Shown here piece by piece: positions 8,605 through 18,434 of a stretch of DNA of 64,000 nucleotides; position 1 is the first letter of the stretch, and each line of letters starts with the position of its first letter. The notes under the pieces are model-generated. The model saw only the letters and a list, made by a program, of their open reading frames with translations, was not told the origin of the DNA and made no database searches. The position numbers and the translations under genes are program-made. Source of the stretch: Alteromonas oceanisediminis (GTDB lineage: Bacteria; Pseudomonadota; Gammaproteobacteria; Enterobacterales; Alteromonadaceae). The DNA is taken from NCBI RefSeq assembly GCF_018474025.1, contig NZ_JAHCTA010000006.1, positions 124,001-188,000 of the forward strand, read 5' to 3'.

Positions 8605-11178
8605 TCACGCGCTTAAACTTTTACTCACTTTTTCAAACAAATCGCTGCTGATGTTGGCATTGTCTAGCAGACGCACTAAGTGCAACTTCATCATTTCCTG
8701 CCTCTGCGGATCAAATTTCTTCCACGCTAATAGTGGTGTGACTAGGCGAGCAGCAACTTGAGGATTGACCGAGTCGATTTGGCTTAACTGCTCACTCAAA
8801 AAGCGATAACCGGAACCGTCAGCGGCATGCAGCCTGGCTGTGTTGTAAAATGCAAACGAGCCTATGATGGCGCGCAGGCGATTTGGATTACGCACGCTAA
8901 ACTGTTGATGCTCCATCAGCAGGTGTACCCGCGATAAAATATCGTCTCGCTCAGACGTTGCGTGTAGTGCAAACCATTTGTCCAGCACTAAGGGGTCGTG
9001 TTGCCATTGCTGTTCAAACTCAGTCATCAGTCGATCAAAGGCCGATAAATCAGCAATTTGAGCAGCGCGCAATGCAGATAGTTTTTCTGTCATGTTGTCG
9101 GCGTTGTTGAACAATGCGCTGATCGTGTCAATAACGCTCTCATCGCGAGTGTGCGCGAGCATTTGCAGTACAGCGTGTAAACATCGCCGCCGCATAATCT
9201 CCTGTTGCTCGTAGCAGTAGTTCCGCTGTGGCATCAATGTCTCTAACATGCGTGACAACGCATGTTGACAATGATGCGCAATGCCTGCTTGCACATGTTT
9301 GTGCGCGGCAACGAGTGTGTCGATGTTAAAGGTGTCACGGCTTGCTACCACAGATTCAAGGCTGGGTAATGTCATGACTTCAGCAATAAGCTCAACATCA
9401 TCGTCAGATCGCGCTAGAAACTGCAGAAATACGTCATACACATCGTTCAAAGACGAAGATGGATTGGCTTCAATGCGCTCGACAGCTTTAAGGAACAGCG
9501 TCTGCGCTGCGTCCCATCGGTCTAACGGATTGTCGGCATGGTTTAGTATCAAACCCAATGCGTGTGGCGAATGTTCTGATTTGACCTTAACAGGGGCAGC
9601 AAAACCACTGTTTAAAATGATGGTAGGCTTGATTTGTTGACTATCACAGGCAATCGCAGCGCTTCGCTGATCCATCACTTTCTGCTGAGTCGTTGACGTG
9701 ACACCATTTGAACTTTCATCAATGACGGTATAAACCAGAGGGAATGTCAGTGGATATTTGACCGACTGATCCGCTGTCTCCGGTGTATCCTGTTCAACAA
9801 GCAGCTCATTATTATCTGACCAGCTCATCGACAGTTGCGGCGTGCCCGATTGGCTGTACCAGCGTTTAAATAGGGATAAATCGTGTTGATTGGCATCCTG
9901 CATCGCATCCACAAAATCGTCGCATGTAACGGCTTGCCCGTCAAAGCGCTCAAAATACAGGGCCATCCCACGCTTGAATCCGTCACTGCCTAACAAGGTC
10001 CACAACATTCTGATAACTTCAGCACCCTTGTCGTAGACCGTTACCGTATAGAAATTATTCATCTCTATCACTTCGTCTGGGCGGATCGGGTGACTCATCG
10101 GCCCGGCATCTTCAGCAAACTGGTGCTCACGCATCACCCGTACTTGCTTAATTCGCGTTGCCAGTGGCGAGTGATAGGTTTCACTGAAGAGTTGATCGCG
10201 GAAAACGGTCAAACCTTCCTTTAGTGACAACTGAAACCAATCACGGCATGTCACTCTATTGCCGGTCCAGTTATGAAAATATTCGTGCGCGATTACCGAC
10301 TCAATATTGAAAAAGTCCTCATCCGTTGCGGTGGCGTTGTCAGCTAACACGTATTTGCTATTAAACACGTTCAGCCCTTTGTTTTCCATCGCGCCCATGT
10401 TGAAGAAATCAACCGCGACAATCATGTAGACATCTAAATCATATTCAAGGTTGAACGTTTCTTCATCCCAATGCATGGCACGTTTTAATGATGCTAATGC
10501 ATGATGACCTCGATCTTTTTTGCCTTTATCGACATACAATTCAAGCTGAACTAAGCGGCCACTGCGCGTAGTATAAGTATCGTTCAAAACATCGAAGTCT
10601 CCCGCTACGAGGGCGAATAAATAGCAGGGCTTTGGAAATGGATCTGCCCACACTGCTTTGTGCAAACCATTTTCAAGTGATTCCTTGTGCTGCATATTAC
10701 CGTTAGACAATAGTGCGGGATACGCTGTCTCGTTTGCACTTATTGACACAGTAAAAACAGACAATACATCAGGGCGATCCAGGCAATAAGTGATGCGACG
10801 AAACCCTTCAGCTTCACACTGAGTGCAAAACGCGCCACCTGATACGTACAAGCCTTCAAGCGACGTATTCCTTGCAGGATTAATTGTGGTAACGATGCAA
10901 ATTTCACACTCCGATGGCACATCGTGCAGCGTCAGGCTGTTGTCATCCTGAACAAAATCCTCAACCTGCCTGCCATCAATTTCAACACGGTGAAGTTGTA
11001 GTTGTTCGCCATCCAGGCGCAAAGTGCTTTGCGGTGTTGCCTGAGGATTCTGTTTAACCCTCATCACGGAGGTCACCGTTGTCGCTTCAGGTTCAAGCTC
11101 AAACGCCAATCGAATGGTAGGAATCAAATGTGATGGAGGTTGATAGTCAAGCCTACGTTTCGCTGCTTTAATTGCCAT
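8605..11178 (-). CDS. pepN: Aminopeptidase N
   Basis: 857 residues, close to the 870 of E. coli PepN. This cytoplasmic M1 metallopeptidase removes N-terminal residues from peptides. The exopeptidase motif GAMEN is at 262-266. The zinc site HEYFH is at 298-302 with the third ligand Glu at 321, giving the classical HEXXH-(18)-E spacing. The ERAP1-like alpha-helical C-terminal region follows to the end. The start MAIKAAKRRLDYQPPSHLIPTIRL aligns well with the known N-terminus. The gene lies 24 bases after nhaC and overlaps the possible GTG start of the DUF2835 gene, so the NSS-nhaC-pepN-DUF2835 genes look like one transcription unit. Confidence 0.95.
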   Translation of the reverse strand: MAIKAAKRRLDYQPPSHLIPTIRLAFELEPEATTVTSVMRVKQNPQATPQSTLRLDGEQLQLHRVEIDGRQVEDFVQDDNSLTLHDVPSECEICIVTTINPARNTSLEGLYVSGGAFCTQCEAEGFRRITYCLDRPDVLSVFTVSISANETAYPALLSNGNMQHKESLENGLHKAVWADPFPKPCYLFALVAGDFDVLNDTYTTRSGRLVQLELYVDKGKKDRGHHALASLKRAMHWDEETFNLEYDLDVYMIVAVDFFNMGAMENKGLNVFNSKYVLADNATATDEDFFNIESVIAHEYFHNWTGNRVTCRDWFQLSLKEGLTVFRDQLFSETYHSPLATRIKQVRVMREHQFAEDAGPMSHPIRPDEVIEMNNFYTVTVYDKGAEVIRMLWTLLGSDGFKRGMALYFERFDGQAVTCDDFVDAMQDANQHDLSLFKRWYSQSGTPQLSMSWSDNNELLVEQDTPETADQSVKYPLTFPLVYTVIDESSNGVTSTTQQKVMDQRSAAIACDSQQIKPTIILNSGFAAPVKVKSEHSPHALGLILNHADNPLDRWDAAQTLFLKAVERIEANPSSSLNDVYDVFLQFLARSDDDVELIAEVMTLPSLESVVASRDTFNIDTLVAAHKHVQAGIAHHCQHALSRMLETLMPQRNYCYEQQEIMRRRCLHAVLQMLAHTRDESVIDTISALFNNADNMTEKLSALRAAQIADLSAFDRLMTEFEQQWQHDPLVLDKWFALHATSERDDILSRVHLLMEHQQFSVRNPNRLRAIIGSFAFYNTARLHAADGSGYRFLSEQLSQIDSVNPQVAARLVTPLLAWKKFDPQRQEMMKLHLVRLLDNANISSDLFEKVSKSLSA

Positions 11179-11202
11179 AAATACTGTTCAATGCTCCCGT
11201 GC

Positions 11203-12681
11203 TCAGGTTTTCTGTTGGGCGGTTAAATGCGGATCCAGATTAGGCGGTGTAACACGAAGAATTTTGATGCCTAAGTAAGCGTAAACCACGGCCAATACTG
11301 GACTGATCAGGTTGAAAAACGCGTAAAAGAAATAGCTGAATGGGTGTACACCTAAAACACCGTGCATATATGCGCCACAGGTATTCCATGGGATCAGCGG
11401 CGACGTCAATGTACCGCCGTCCTCTAAGCTTCGCGACAGATTAAGCTGATCTAACCCTCTCGCCTCGAACTCTTCCTTGTACATGCGCCCGGGCATCACA
11501 ATGGCCATATACTGATCAGCCGTGACCAAATTGGTGCCAATGCAGGTCAAGATAGTTCGCGAGACCATATCGCCTGCCGATTTAGCACCGTGTAATATGG
11601 TGCTCACCACGCGCTTAAGCAGTCCGACGCGTTCCAGAACTGCGCCGAAAGACATCGCACAGATGATCAACCAAATCGTATTCAGCATCGAGGACATGCC
11701 CCCTCGCGACAATAAACTGTTTAAGTTTTCATCCGCAGTATTAAACACAACGCCGTCGAACAATGCCGTCCAAACCACAGTTATCTGGCCGATAAAACCA
11801 CTGAACTCGCTACTGATCATTTGCGTAACAACGTCCTGTTGAAACAATAGCGCCCAAACACCACCCAACAAAGCCCCAATAGATACTGCCGGAAATGCGG
11901 GCACTTTTTTAACGGCCAGCGTGAGCAACACAATCAGTGGCACCAGTAAGTACCAGCTCAGATCGAACGACTCCGCTAACAATGCCTGCATTTGGACAAT
12001 GCGCGCGGACGACGTTTGAGAGTCTGCATTAAAGCCCAGCACCAAAAACAAGATAAGCGCAAGAATAAAGCTTGGAATAGTCGTCCATAGCATATAACGA
12101 ATATGCTCAAACAAATTAGTGCCAGCGACAGCCGGAGCCAGATTGGTGGTTTCGCTTAAGGGAGAGATTTTATCGCCGAAATAGGCCCCCGAAATAATCG
12201 CACCAGCGGTGATCGCCGGCGACATATCCATACCCGCAGCGACACCCATTAGTGCCACCCCTACCGTGGCTGCGGTGGTCCATGAACTACCAATACTCAT
12301 CGCGACAACCGCACAAATAATGCAAGCCGCTGCATAGAACATTGATGGATTCAACAACTCAAGGCCGTAATAGATCAACGTCGGTACTGTACCCGACAGC
12401 ATCCAGGTACCAATCAGCGCCCCTACCGCGAGTAAAATCAAACAGGCACCGAGTGCCATTGAAATCCCATTCACGATACCTTTCTCAATATCATCCCAGC
12501 GATGACCATTTTTCATGCCCACGATGGCCGCAATGCCAGTGGCAATCAACAGCGCGATCTGATTAGGGCCATAAGAAGAATTATCGCCAAATAAATACAC
12601 GGCACTGCCCATCATAACGATCAGCAGGATAACCGGGAGCAGAGAATCCAGCAGGCTAGGTGTCTTAATATGCGTACTCAT
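11203..12681 (-). CDS. nhaC: Na+/H+ antiporter, NhaC family
   Basis: 492 residues with about 11-12 hydrophobic segments. NhaC family signatures include MSIGSSWTTAATVGVALMG and ISGAYFGDKISPLSETTNLA, where the Asp-Lys-Ser-Pro region belongs to the ion pathway, and a second repeat containing LTCIGTNLVTADQYMAIVMP. It exports Na+ in exchange for H+ across the inner membrane. The start ATG overlaps the stop of the preceding NSS symporter gene by one base (TAATG), so the two are translationally linked. Pairing a sodium-driven symporter with a sodium exporter suggests that the antiporter restores the sodium gradient used by its neighbour, although the substrate of either is not shown by the sequence. 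Confidence 0.92.
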   Translation of the reverse strand: MSTHIKTPSLLDSLLPVILLIVMMGSAVYLFGDNSSYGPNQIALLIATGIAAIVGMKNGHRWDDIEKGIVNGISMALGACLILLAVGALIGTWMLSGTVPTLIYYGLELLNPSMFYAAACIICAVVAMSIGSSWTTAATVGVALMGVAAGMDMSPAITAGAIISGAYFGDKISPLSETTNLAPAVAGTNLFEHIRYMLWTTIPSFILALILFLVLGFNADSQTSSARIVQMQALLAESFDLSWYLLVPLIVLLTLAVKKVPAFPAVSIGALLGGVWALLFQQDVVTQMISSEFSGFIGQITVVWTALFDGVVFNTADENLNSLLSRGGMSSMLNTIWLIICAMSFGAVLERVGLLKRVVSTILHGAKSAGDMVSRTILTCIGTNLVTADQYMAIVMPGRMYKEEFEARGLDQLNLSRSLEDGGTLTSPLIPWNTCGAYMHGVLGVHPFSYFFYAFFNLISPVLAVVYAYLGIKILRVTPPNLDPHLTAQQKT

Positions 12682-14027
12682 TATTCACCACCTGAAATCA
12701 CTGAACGAACAAACATCAGTAATATGACGACCGGACAAATAAATTTCACATAAAAGGGCCAAATTTTCCAAAACAGCGTTTGTTCGATGGTCGGGTTCCC
12801 TTCTTTAAGTTCTGTCAGGATAGCATCGCGTCGCCATACCCAACCCGCAAATAGACACAAAGCAAAACCCAGTAAGGGTTGAGAGTATTTCGTCGTGGCG
12901 TCAATCACTAATCCGAACAGTGACGAAAAGTTAAAAATAATCACGCAACTCAACCCAAATATCATTGCGGTTAATAGCCATACGGCTTTGGTGCGCGACA
13001 CATTCTTGTTTTCAACCAAATAGGCGACCGGTACTTCAAGCATCGAAATAGACGATGTCAGTGACGCAATCACCATCAATGCAAAAAAAGCCAGCGCGAC
13101 CAGCGGGCCGACGCCACCAATCGAGTCAAACAACGCAGGCAACACAGTGAAGATAAGTTGATCTCCGCCAATCAAAGCGCCGGTTGATGTAAATATCTCG
13201 ACACCATTATTTAAAGCAACGTACATAGCAGGAATAATCAACATACCAGCGATAATGGCCACACCGATGTCAACCAAGGCCACCGATGCGCCTAATGCAG
13301 GGAGGCTTTCTTTTTTGCTGATGTAGGACCCATACACCAGCATCGTTCCAACCCCTAACGACATACTAAAAAATGCCTGACCCATGGCGCTTACCAGCAA
13401 GTCAGGACTGAACACTTTGCTAAAGTCAGGGACCAAATACACACGCCAGCCGTCCATCGCGCCATCTTGGAAACTCACATAAACGATCAACGCACAGATA
13501 ATAAATATCAGGGTCGGCATCAAACGCACGGACCAGCGTTCAATACCACCACGCACGCCACCGGTCACAATTAAAGCCGTCAAACTAAAAAAGACAGCGC
13601 ACAGTATGACGTTACGCGGAACAGAAAAACCAACTAGCCAGGCCGATGCAGCTTCCAGTCCCAGAAAGCCAGTAACTGGTTCGGCTAAGTAGGCAATCAT
13701 CCAGCCACCCACGATGGCATAAAACGCCAGTATTAACGACACCGTGACGCAGCCCCATAAGCCAACCGCCTTTCCTGAAATACCACCGGAAATTTTGCTG
13801 AGTGCATCGACCATGTTGGAACGATTAGCGCGGCCAATCACGAGTTCAGCCATTAACACTGGATACGCTAACACAAAGGCAAGGATAAGGTAGACGAGCA
13901 CAAAAGCGGCCCCACCGTTTTCAGCGACTTGATTGGGAAAGCCCCAAATGTTGCCTAACCCCACTGCCGAACCGGCAGCCGCCAGTATAAACCCAAAACG
14001 GGATGAAAATTCACCGCGAGCACTCAT
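12681..14027 (-). CDS. Sodium-dependent transporter, NSS/SNF family
   Basis: 448 residues, LeuT-like. The N-terminus SRFGFILAAAGSAVGLGNIWGFPNQVAENGGAAF-type segment (positions 9-42, unwound helix 1 with GLGN-W) is the sodium and substrate site of the family, and eleven to twelve helices follow. Members import amino acids or amino-acid-like solutes together with Na+. The length and the absence of large loops fit bacterial NSS proteins. The substrate cannot be named. It is the first gene of the NSS-nhaC-pepN-DUF2835 run; linkage to an aminopeptidase makes an amino-acid substrate attractive but remains inference. Confidence 0.9.
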   Translation of the reverse strand: MSARGEFSSRFGFILAAAGSAVGLGNIWGFPNQVAENGGAAFVLVYLILAFVLAYPVLMAELVIGRANRSNMVDALSKISGGISGKAVGLWGCVTVSLILAFYAIVGGWMIAYLAEPVTGFLGLEAASAWLVGFSVPRNVILCAVFFSLTALIVTGGVRGGIERWSVRLMPTLIFIICALIVYVSFQDGAMDGWRVYLVPDFSKVFSPDLLVSAMGQAFFSMSLGVGTMLVYGSYISKKESLPALGASVALVDIGVAIIAGMLIIPAMYVALNNGVEIFTSTGALIGGDQLIFTVLPALFDSIGGVGPLVALAFFALMVIASLTSSISMLEVPVAYLVENKNVSRTKAVWLLTAMIFGLSCVIIFNFSSLFGLVIDATTKYSQPLLGFALCLFAGWVWRRDAILTELKEGNPTIEQTLFWKIWPFYVKFICPVVILLMFVRSVISGGE

Positions 14028-14071
14028 GCATATTCCTCTATTTTATAATTATTATGCAGTCGCCTAAAGAC

Positions 14072-14100
14072 GAAAAAACGGGCCCTAATTGAGCCCGTTA
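14072..14100 (-). terminator. Intrinsic terminator after prc
   Basis: Stem AACGGGC / GCCCGTT (14077-14083 with 14093-14099). On the minus strand it is followed by TTTTTT. It lies about 20 bases past the prc stop and before the NSS symporter promoter region. Confidence 0.75.
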
Positions 14101-14119
14101 TTGGTATTATTGTCTACTG

Positions 14120-16159
14120 TTATTTGGTTGCAATAGCATATTTGCCAGTTTCTAACATATCAAATGTGATGTTGGCCGCCTCAGTCAGAAACGGATCAAT
14201 ATCTTCGAGCGATTCAGGCAGGTCATCCAACGACGTCACCGGCTCCATACCTAGACGCGCCAAGCGTTCGTTGACACGGGCCAAGCCCTTGGCCTCAGCT
14301 TCCTGTTTTGTTTTCAAGCGCTCGGCTTCAACCAACGAAATAAAGTCTTTATCTTTATTCTTTTGGTATTCAGCGATGTCTTCATAAAGATATTGAAATT
14401 CAGGATCTTGCATCACGCGTTTCTTGTGCTTAGCCGCCAAAATATCCAAGGTTTGAGCACCATCACTGAATGTCATGTAATTAGCGCGATTAATACTGTC
14501 CCACGGCAGAGCGTTTTCCTGTTGGCTTTCGCCCCACTCTGCAGGATCAATTGCACTGGGATAAGAAATATCAGGAACAACCCCTTTATGCTGCGTGCTA
14601 CCACCGTTGATCCGATAGAATTTAGCAATGGTGAACTGCACGCTACCGAGCGGGTTTTCGTACAGATCGTAAATTCGGCCCAGACCGCGATGTTGCTGCA
14701 CGGTTCCTTTGCCAAACGTTTGTTCTCCAATGATCAATGCGCGATTATAATCTTGCATTGCCGCGGCGAAAATCTCAGACGCTGATGCACTGTAGCGATC
14801 CACTAAAACGGTTAGCGGGCCGTCGTAATGCACCACACCGTCCGTGTCGCGATTCACACTTACCCGCCCTTCGCCATAACGGATTTGCACAACCGGTCCC
14901 TTATCGATAAACAGTCCGGTCAGCAAAGTCGCCTCCGGTAAGGAGCCACCGCCATTCCCACGCAAATCGATGATAACGCCTTTGACGTCTTGTTCTTTAA
15001 GCGCATCAATTTCCTTCTTAACATCTGCGTGCAAATTGTTGTAAAAAGAAGGGATCTCGATAATACCGAGCTTTTCACCTTGATGAGGGCCGGATTCTGG
15101 TTCAAAAACTTCAGATTTTGCCGCGCGATCTTCAAGCTTGATTTTATCCCGTGTCAATTCGACCACATCGAAGCTCTTACTATCGCCTGTACCTTTCATC
15201 ACCTGCAAACGCACTGCACTACCCTTGGGCCCTTTGATCAGTTCAACCACTTCATCAAGTCGCCAGCCTATTACATCAACAAAGGCTTCATCAGCTTGAC
15301 CAACACCGACAATTTTATCATCAGGCTTTAACTCATTTGATGCATCAGCAGGACCGCCAGGCACGATACTGCGAATAACGGTGTAGTCGTCTTCGCTCTG
15401 CAACACCGCGCCAATACCCTCAAACGACAAGTTCATTTCCATTTGGAATCGGTCAGCGTTGCGTGGCGACAAATAACTTGTATGCGCTTCGATACTGCGC
15501 GCAAATGAATTCATCACCGTCTGAAACACATCTTCACTACTGGTTTGATTGACGCGTTTAATCGCTCGTGAATAGCGTTTGTGTAATAAGTCTTTAATTT
15601 CTTCTTGCGTTTTATCTGCCAATTTAAGATTCAGTGCGTCATATTTAACACGTTGACGCCACAGTTCATCTAATTCAGCCACGTTCTCGGGCCAGGTAGC
15701 ATCTTCACGGCTATAGTGAAACTCATCCCCTTCTTTTGTAAAATCGAAGGGCTTGTCCAACAGGGTCAGCGAATATTCCAAGCGCTCAATTCTGCGCTCA
15801 AGGCTGCGGGTGAACATCACATAAGCAATATTTAAGTCACCCAGTTTAATCGCTTCATCGAACTGCGTTCGATAGGCTGAGAATTCATCAATATCTTGCT
15901 GTAGGAATAAATTACGGTTGTGATCAAGAGACTTTAAAAAACGCTCAAAAACCTTCTCAGAGAGCGCGTCGTCCAGCGCAATCTCAGAATAGTGAGCGCG
16001 AGAAAATAGCTTCGATACACGTTTCGCGGCCGCAGCATGCTGGGATTCCTGTTTTAACAGGGGTAAATCTTCAATGCTGTCGCCTGTCGGCGATGCGACG
16101 ATAGGAGCTGTGAAAGCAAACACAGCAGTTGCGATGGATGTACGAAGCAATTTCTTCAT
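14120..16159 (-). CDS. prc: Carboxy-terminal processing (tail-specific) protease
   Basis: 679 residues, the same size class as E. coli Prc (682). A signal peptide covers residues 1-22, so the enzyme is periplasmic. An N-terminal helical domain is followed by a PDZ domain (about 240-330, with FEGIGAVLQ) and the S41 catalytic core. The Ser/Lys dyad is Ser459 in SASASEIFAAAMQD and Lys484 in TFGKGTVQQ, spaced 25 residues apart as in E. coli. The family trims C-termini of envelope proteins, such as penicillin-binding protein 3 and hydrolases of murein. It directly follows proQ (one base), an order shared with enterobacteria. Confidence 0.95.
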   Translation of the reverse strand: MKKLLRTSIATAVFAFTAPIVASPTGDSIEDLPLLKQESQHAAAAKRVSKLFSRAHYSEIALDDALSEKVFERFLKSLDHNRNLFLQQDIDEFSAYRTQFDEAIKLGDLNIAYVMFTRSLERRIERLEYSLTLLDKPFDFTKEGDEFHYSREDATWPENVAELDELWRQRVKYDALNLKLADKTQEEIKDLLHKRYSRAIKRVNQTSSEDVFQTVMNSFARSIEAHTSYLSPRNADRFQMEMNLSFEGIGAVLQSEDDYTVIRSIVPGGPADASNELKPDDKIVGVGQADEAFVDVIGWRLDEVVELIKGPKGSAVRLQVMKGTGDSKSFDVVELTRDKIKLEDRAAKSEVFEPESGPHQGEKLGIIEIPSFYNNLHADVKKEIDALKEQDVKGVIIDLRGNGGGSLPEATLLTGLFIDKGPVVQIRYGEGRVSVNRDTDGVVHYDGPLTVLVDRYSASASEIFAAAMQDYNRALIIGEQTFGKGTVQQHRGLGRIYDLYENPLGSVQFTIAKFYRINGGSTQHKGVVPDISYPSAIDPAEWGESQQENALPWDSINRANYMTFSDGAQTLDILAAKHKKRVMQDPEFQYLYEDIAEYQKNKDKDFISLVEAERLKTKQEAEAKGLARVNERLARLGMEPVTSLDDLPESLEDIDPFLTEAANITFDMLETGKYAIATK

Positions 16160-16160
16160 A

Positions 16161-16817
16161 TTACGACCTCTTGGAATTCGCCAAACGTAAAGCGCTTTCG
16201 TCTACCTTTACCACCATACCACTGTCAACTTGAACGTGGATACCGTCTTTAGCGACATCGGTAATAACTGCAGGCATAGGTACTTTGCCCAACTTGACAG
16301 TGACATGAGTACCAACGCGAATGTCGTCAGCAGTTAATTTCTGCGCGACCGGTTTTTTGGAGTGACTAGGCGCGGATTTAGTTCCCGCATTTCTCGCAGC
16401 GTTCGCGCCACGAGGCTTAGCTGCCCCCCCGTGTCGCTCTGATTTTTTCTTATGCTGGTCTTTTTTTAATGCCTTGCGCTTCTCTGCAGCTTTCGCCTTG
16501 CTTTCTTCCAACTGCTGTTGTGCGTGTTCGGCATGTTCTTGCTCTATCACAGCATCATTTGACCCATCAAGCCCAACGCGATGGGCGCCAGCCGTAATGG
16601 ATTCCAGATAACGCCAACTGTTGGTGTAGTGACGCAGCGATGCGCGTAGCAAGGTTTTACTGACTCTCGGTTCTTCCTCGAGAGCTGCTGCTAACTCTTG
16701 AAAAATACCGATTTTGAGCGGTTTAGCAGGGCCACTCAGCGTAAAGCACTGAGGATAGGATTCGGCTAAAAATGCAATGACTTCTTTGCTGTTAGCAAAC
16801 TTTTGACTGGTTTCCAT
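16161..16817 (-). CDS. proQ: RNA chaperone ProQ
   Basis: 218 residues. The FinO/ProQ domain covers about 1-120, with SKEVIAFLAESYPQCF at the start and LRHYTNSWRYLESI in the RNA-binding region. A lysine/alanine-rich linker (about 105-165) is unstructured. The C-terminal domain (about 168-215, VGTHVTVKLGKVPMPAVITDV) is the small SH3-like or Tudor-like part. ProQ binds small RNAs and mRNA 3' ends through structured elements. Its presence means the cell has a second global RNA chaperone that could act on any small RNA encoded nearby. The gene sits between a small acidic unknown and prc, all on the same strand. Confidence 0.94.
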   Translation of the reverse strand: METSQKFANSKEVIAFLAESYPQCFTLSGPAKPLKIGIFQELAAALEEEPRVSKTLLRASLRHYTNSWRYLESITAGAHRVGLDGSNDAVIEQEHAEHAQQQLEESKAKAAEKRKALKKDQHKKKSERHGGAAKPRGANAARNAGTKSAPSHSKKPVAQKLTADDIRVGTHVTVKLGKVPMPAVITDVAKDGIHVQVDSGMVVKVDESALRLANSKRS

Positions 16818-16838
16818 TAATTTGGTGCGCGCTTAAGT

Positions 16839-17126
16839 TCAATCGTGTTGTGTGTCTGAATCATCCCAAGTTGCCAGCAGTTGGTCAACCCAATCGCGTA
16901 AATCATCATCATCTATCTCGGTGAGTTGTTGTTCTGTATGCCAAAATTCCCAGCAATGCTGAATCATCTTTTCCAATTGTGACACCGGAATATCGTCGTC
17001 TACCTGATCGTACAGGCTATGCAGCACTACATTGAGTGCATCGCTGGCCGCCTCGAGGTCGTCATGCTGATCTGACATGTCTTCTGGCGTTGACAACACG
17101 GTATGGATATCGATAAATGTTTTCAC
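16839..17126 (-). CDS. Small acidic protein of unknown function
   Basis: 95 residues, not recognised. It is strongly acidic (runs such as DDDIP, IDDDDLRDW and TWDDSD) with several tryptophans near the C-terminus and no signal peptide or membrane segment, so it should be cytoplasmic. Its ATG overlaps the msrC stop by four bases (ATGA), and proQ begins 21 bases later, so it is very likely translated as part of the msrC-proQ-prc unit. Tight coupling and sensible composition support a real gene. A DNA- or RNA-mimic or a partner of the basic ProQ protein is conceivable but unsupported. Confidence 0.7.
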   Translation of the reverse strand: MKTFIDIHTVLSTPEDMSDQHDDLEAASDALNVVLHSLYDQVDDDIPVSQLEKMIQHCWEFWHTEQQLTEIDDDDLRDWVDQLLATWDDSDTQHD

Positions 17127-17605
17127 GGTAAACGGTCTACCAATAAACTGACTAATTGTTCGAGGGCAACTTTATCCTCAAGCGTGAACCGGCCTACCGA
17201 CGGACTGTCGATATCCAATACGCCAAAAAGCTTGCCACGCTTGACAATGGGAACCACGATTTCAGCATTCGATGCTGCATCACACGCAATGTGGCCGGCA
17301 AATGCATGCACATCTTTCACTAATTGCGTTTCGCGTTGTGTTGCTGCCGTGCCGCAAACCCCTTTGCCCATCGCGATCCGGATACAAGCAGGTTGACCGT
17401 GAAAAGGGCCAAGCAATAATTCTTCACCAGTAAAGCGGTAAAATCCGGCCCAGTTCACATCGTGCATGTTGTGATACAACAGCGCGCTTAGGTTAGCCAT
17501 GTTGGCAATCGCATCAGTTTCATCGGCGATAAGCGCTTTGGCCTGTGCTAGAAGCGTCGTGTAGTCTGTTCGCATAGACTCGTTTAGCGTGGTGCTAATA
17601 AACAT
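17123..17605 (-). CDS. msrC: Free methionine-(R)-sulfoxide reductase (GAF domain)
   Basis: 160 residues forming a single GAF domain. The enzyme reduces free L-methionine-(R)-sulfoxide in the cytoplasm. The three cysteines of the family are present at 74 (QPACIRI), 84 (KGVCG) and 108 (HIACD), with the same spacings (10 and 24) as Cys84, Cys94 and Cys118 of the E. coli enzyme (YebR). HNMHDVNWAGFYR and VLDIDSP are further family motifs. A second ATG ten codons downstream is also possible. It follows the SIMPL gene after seven bases and overlaps the acidic-protein gene by four. Confidence 0.92.
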   Translation of the reverse strand: MFISTTLNESMRTDYTTLLAQAKALIADETDAIANMANLSALLYHNMHDVNWAGFYRFTGEELLLGPFHGQPACIRIAMGKGVCGTAATQRETQLVKDVHAFAGHIACDAASNAEIVVPIVKRGKLFGVLDIDSPSVGRFTLEDKVALEQLVSLLVDRLP

Positions 17606-17612
17606 AGTGCCC

Positions 17613-18296
17613 TTATAAAATAGTAAATTCGACTAAAACGCTAGCACTGATACCCTGTGTGCCCGGTAGTGCGCTACTCATTTCCGCATCGGCCATCATC
17701 ATTCGTGCTCTGGGTTGAGCGTAATTTTGTTGCTCACTCACACTGACCAGGCTGCCCACTTTGGCATTGACTGGCGTCAATAGTTTTTCAGCTTTTGTTC
17801 TGGCATCCAGCATCGCCTCAGACAGCGCTTGCAGATATAACGCTTCTTCGTTCTGCACAACAAATTCAAATTGCTCAATCCGGTTCGCGCCGCTGCGCAG
17901 TACGCCATCAATCAGTGCATCATACTGATCGAGTTCGGTATGCGATACTGAAATTGTGCGCGTTAAAACAAAACCTTTTTGCTGACGTTCACGTTGCACG
18001 GTTTCATACCAAGGATTGAGTTGAATTTGCATGGTTTGAATGTGCCGCTCCGCCACATCCATGCTACGCAAAAAGCCGATAATCGAACGTGTTGACTGAG
18101 TCACTTTCTGATTTAACTTAGACACGGTGTCGCCGCGTTCTTCAATCATAAATGTCACGCTGAACGCATCAGGAACAACGGCAACAGTAGCTTTTCCCTG
18201 AACGGAAATAGTATTCGTCGCGTTATCGGGGTTGGCCTGCGCGACAGCTGATGTGCTAATGAATAAAACAGTAAACAACAATAATAAATTTCGCAT
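17613..18296 (-). CDS. SIMPL (DUF541) domain periplasmic protein
   Basis: 227 residues from the ATG at 18294-18296, chosen because AAGGAA lies about eleven bases upstream and a clean signal peptide (MRNLLLLFTVLFISTSAVAQA) follows. The frame is open 20 codons further upstream, without support. The mature protein carries the SIMPL pattern: ISVQGKATVAVVPDAFSV near the start and VLTRTISVSHTELDQYDAL in the middle. Relatives include E. coli YggE, linked to oxidative-stress tolerance; biochemical function is unknown. The adjacent methionine sulfoxide reductase gene fits an oxidative-damage theme. It appears to lead the SIMPL-msrC-acidic-proQ-prc unit. Confidence 0.85.
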   Translation of the reverse strand: MRNLLLLFTVLFISTSAVAQANPDNATNTISVQGKATVAVVPDAFSVTFMIEERGDTVSKLNQKVTQSTRSIIGFLRSMDVAERHIQTMQIQLNPWYETVQRERQQKGFVLTRTISVSHTELDQYDALIDGVLRSGANRIEQFEFVVQNEEALYLQALSEAMLDARTKAEKLLTPVNAKVGSLVSVSEQQNYAQPRARMMMADAEMSSALPGTQGISASVLVEFTIL

Positions 18297-18434
18297 CAGT
18301 GATATTCCTTGTTTAAGTGACTGTGTAATAGGATATCGCAAATTGCTGAATATCACATGAATCCTACGTTAATCAACATGCTTGAGTTAGCCTAACCTCA
18401 GGCTTATAGCGAGTTCGAGTCATTGATGACCTAA

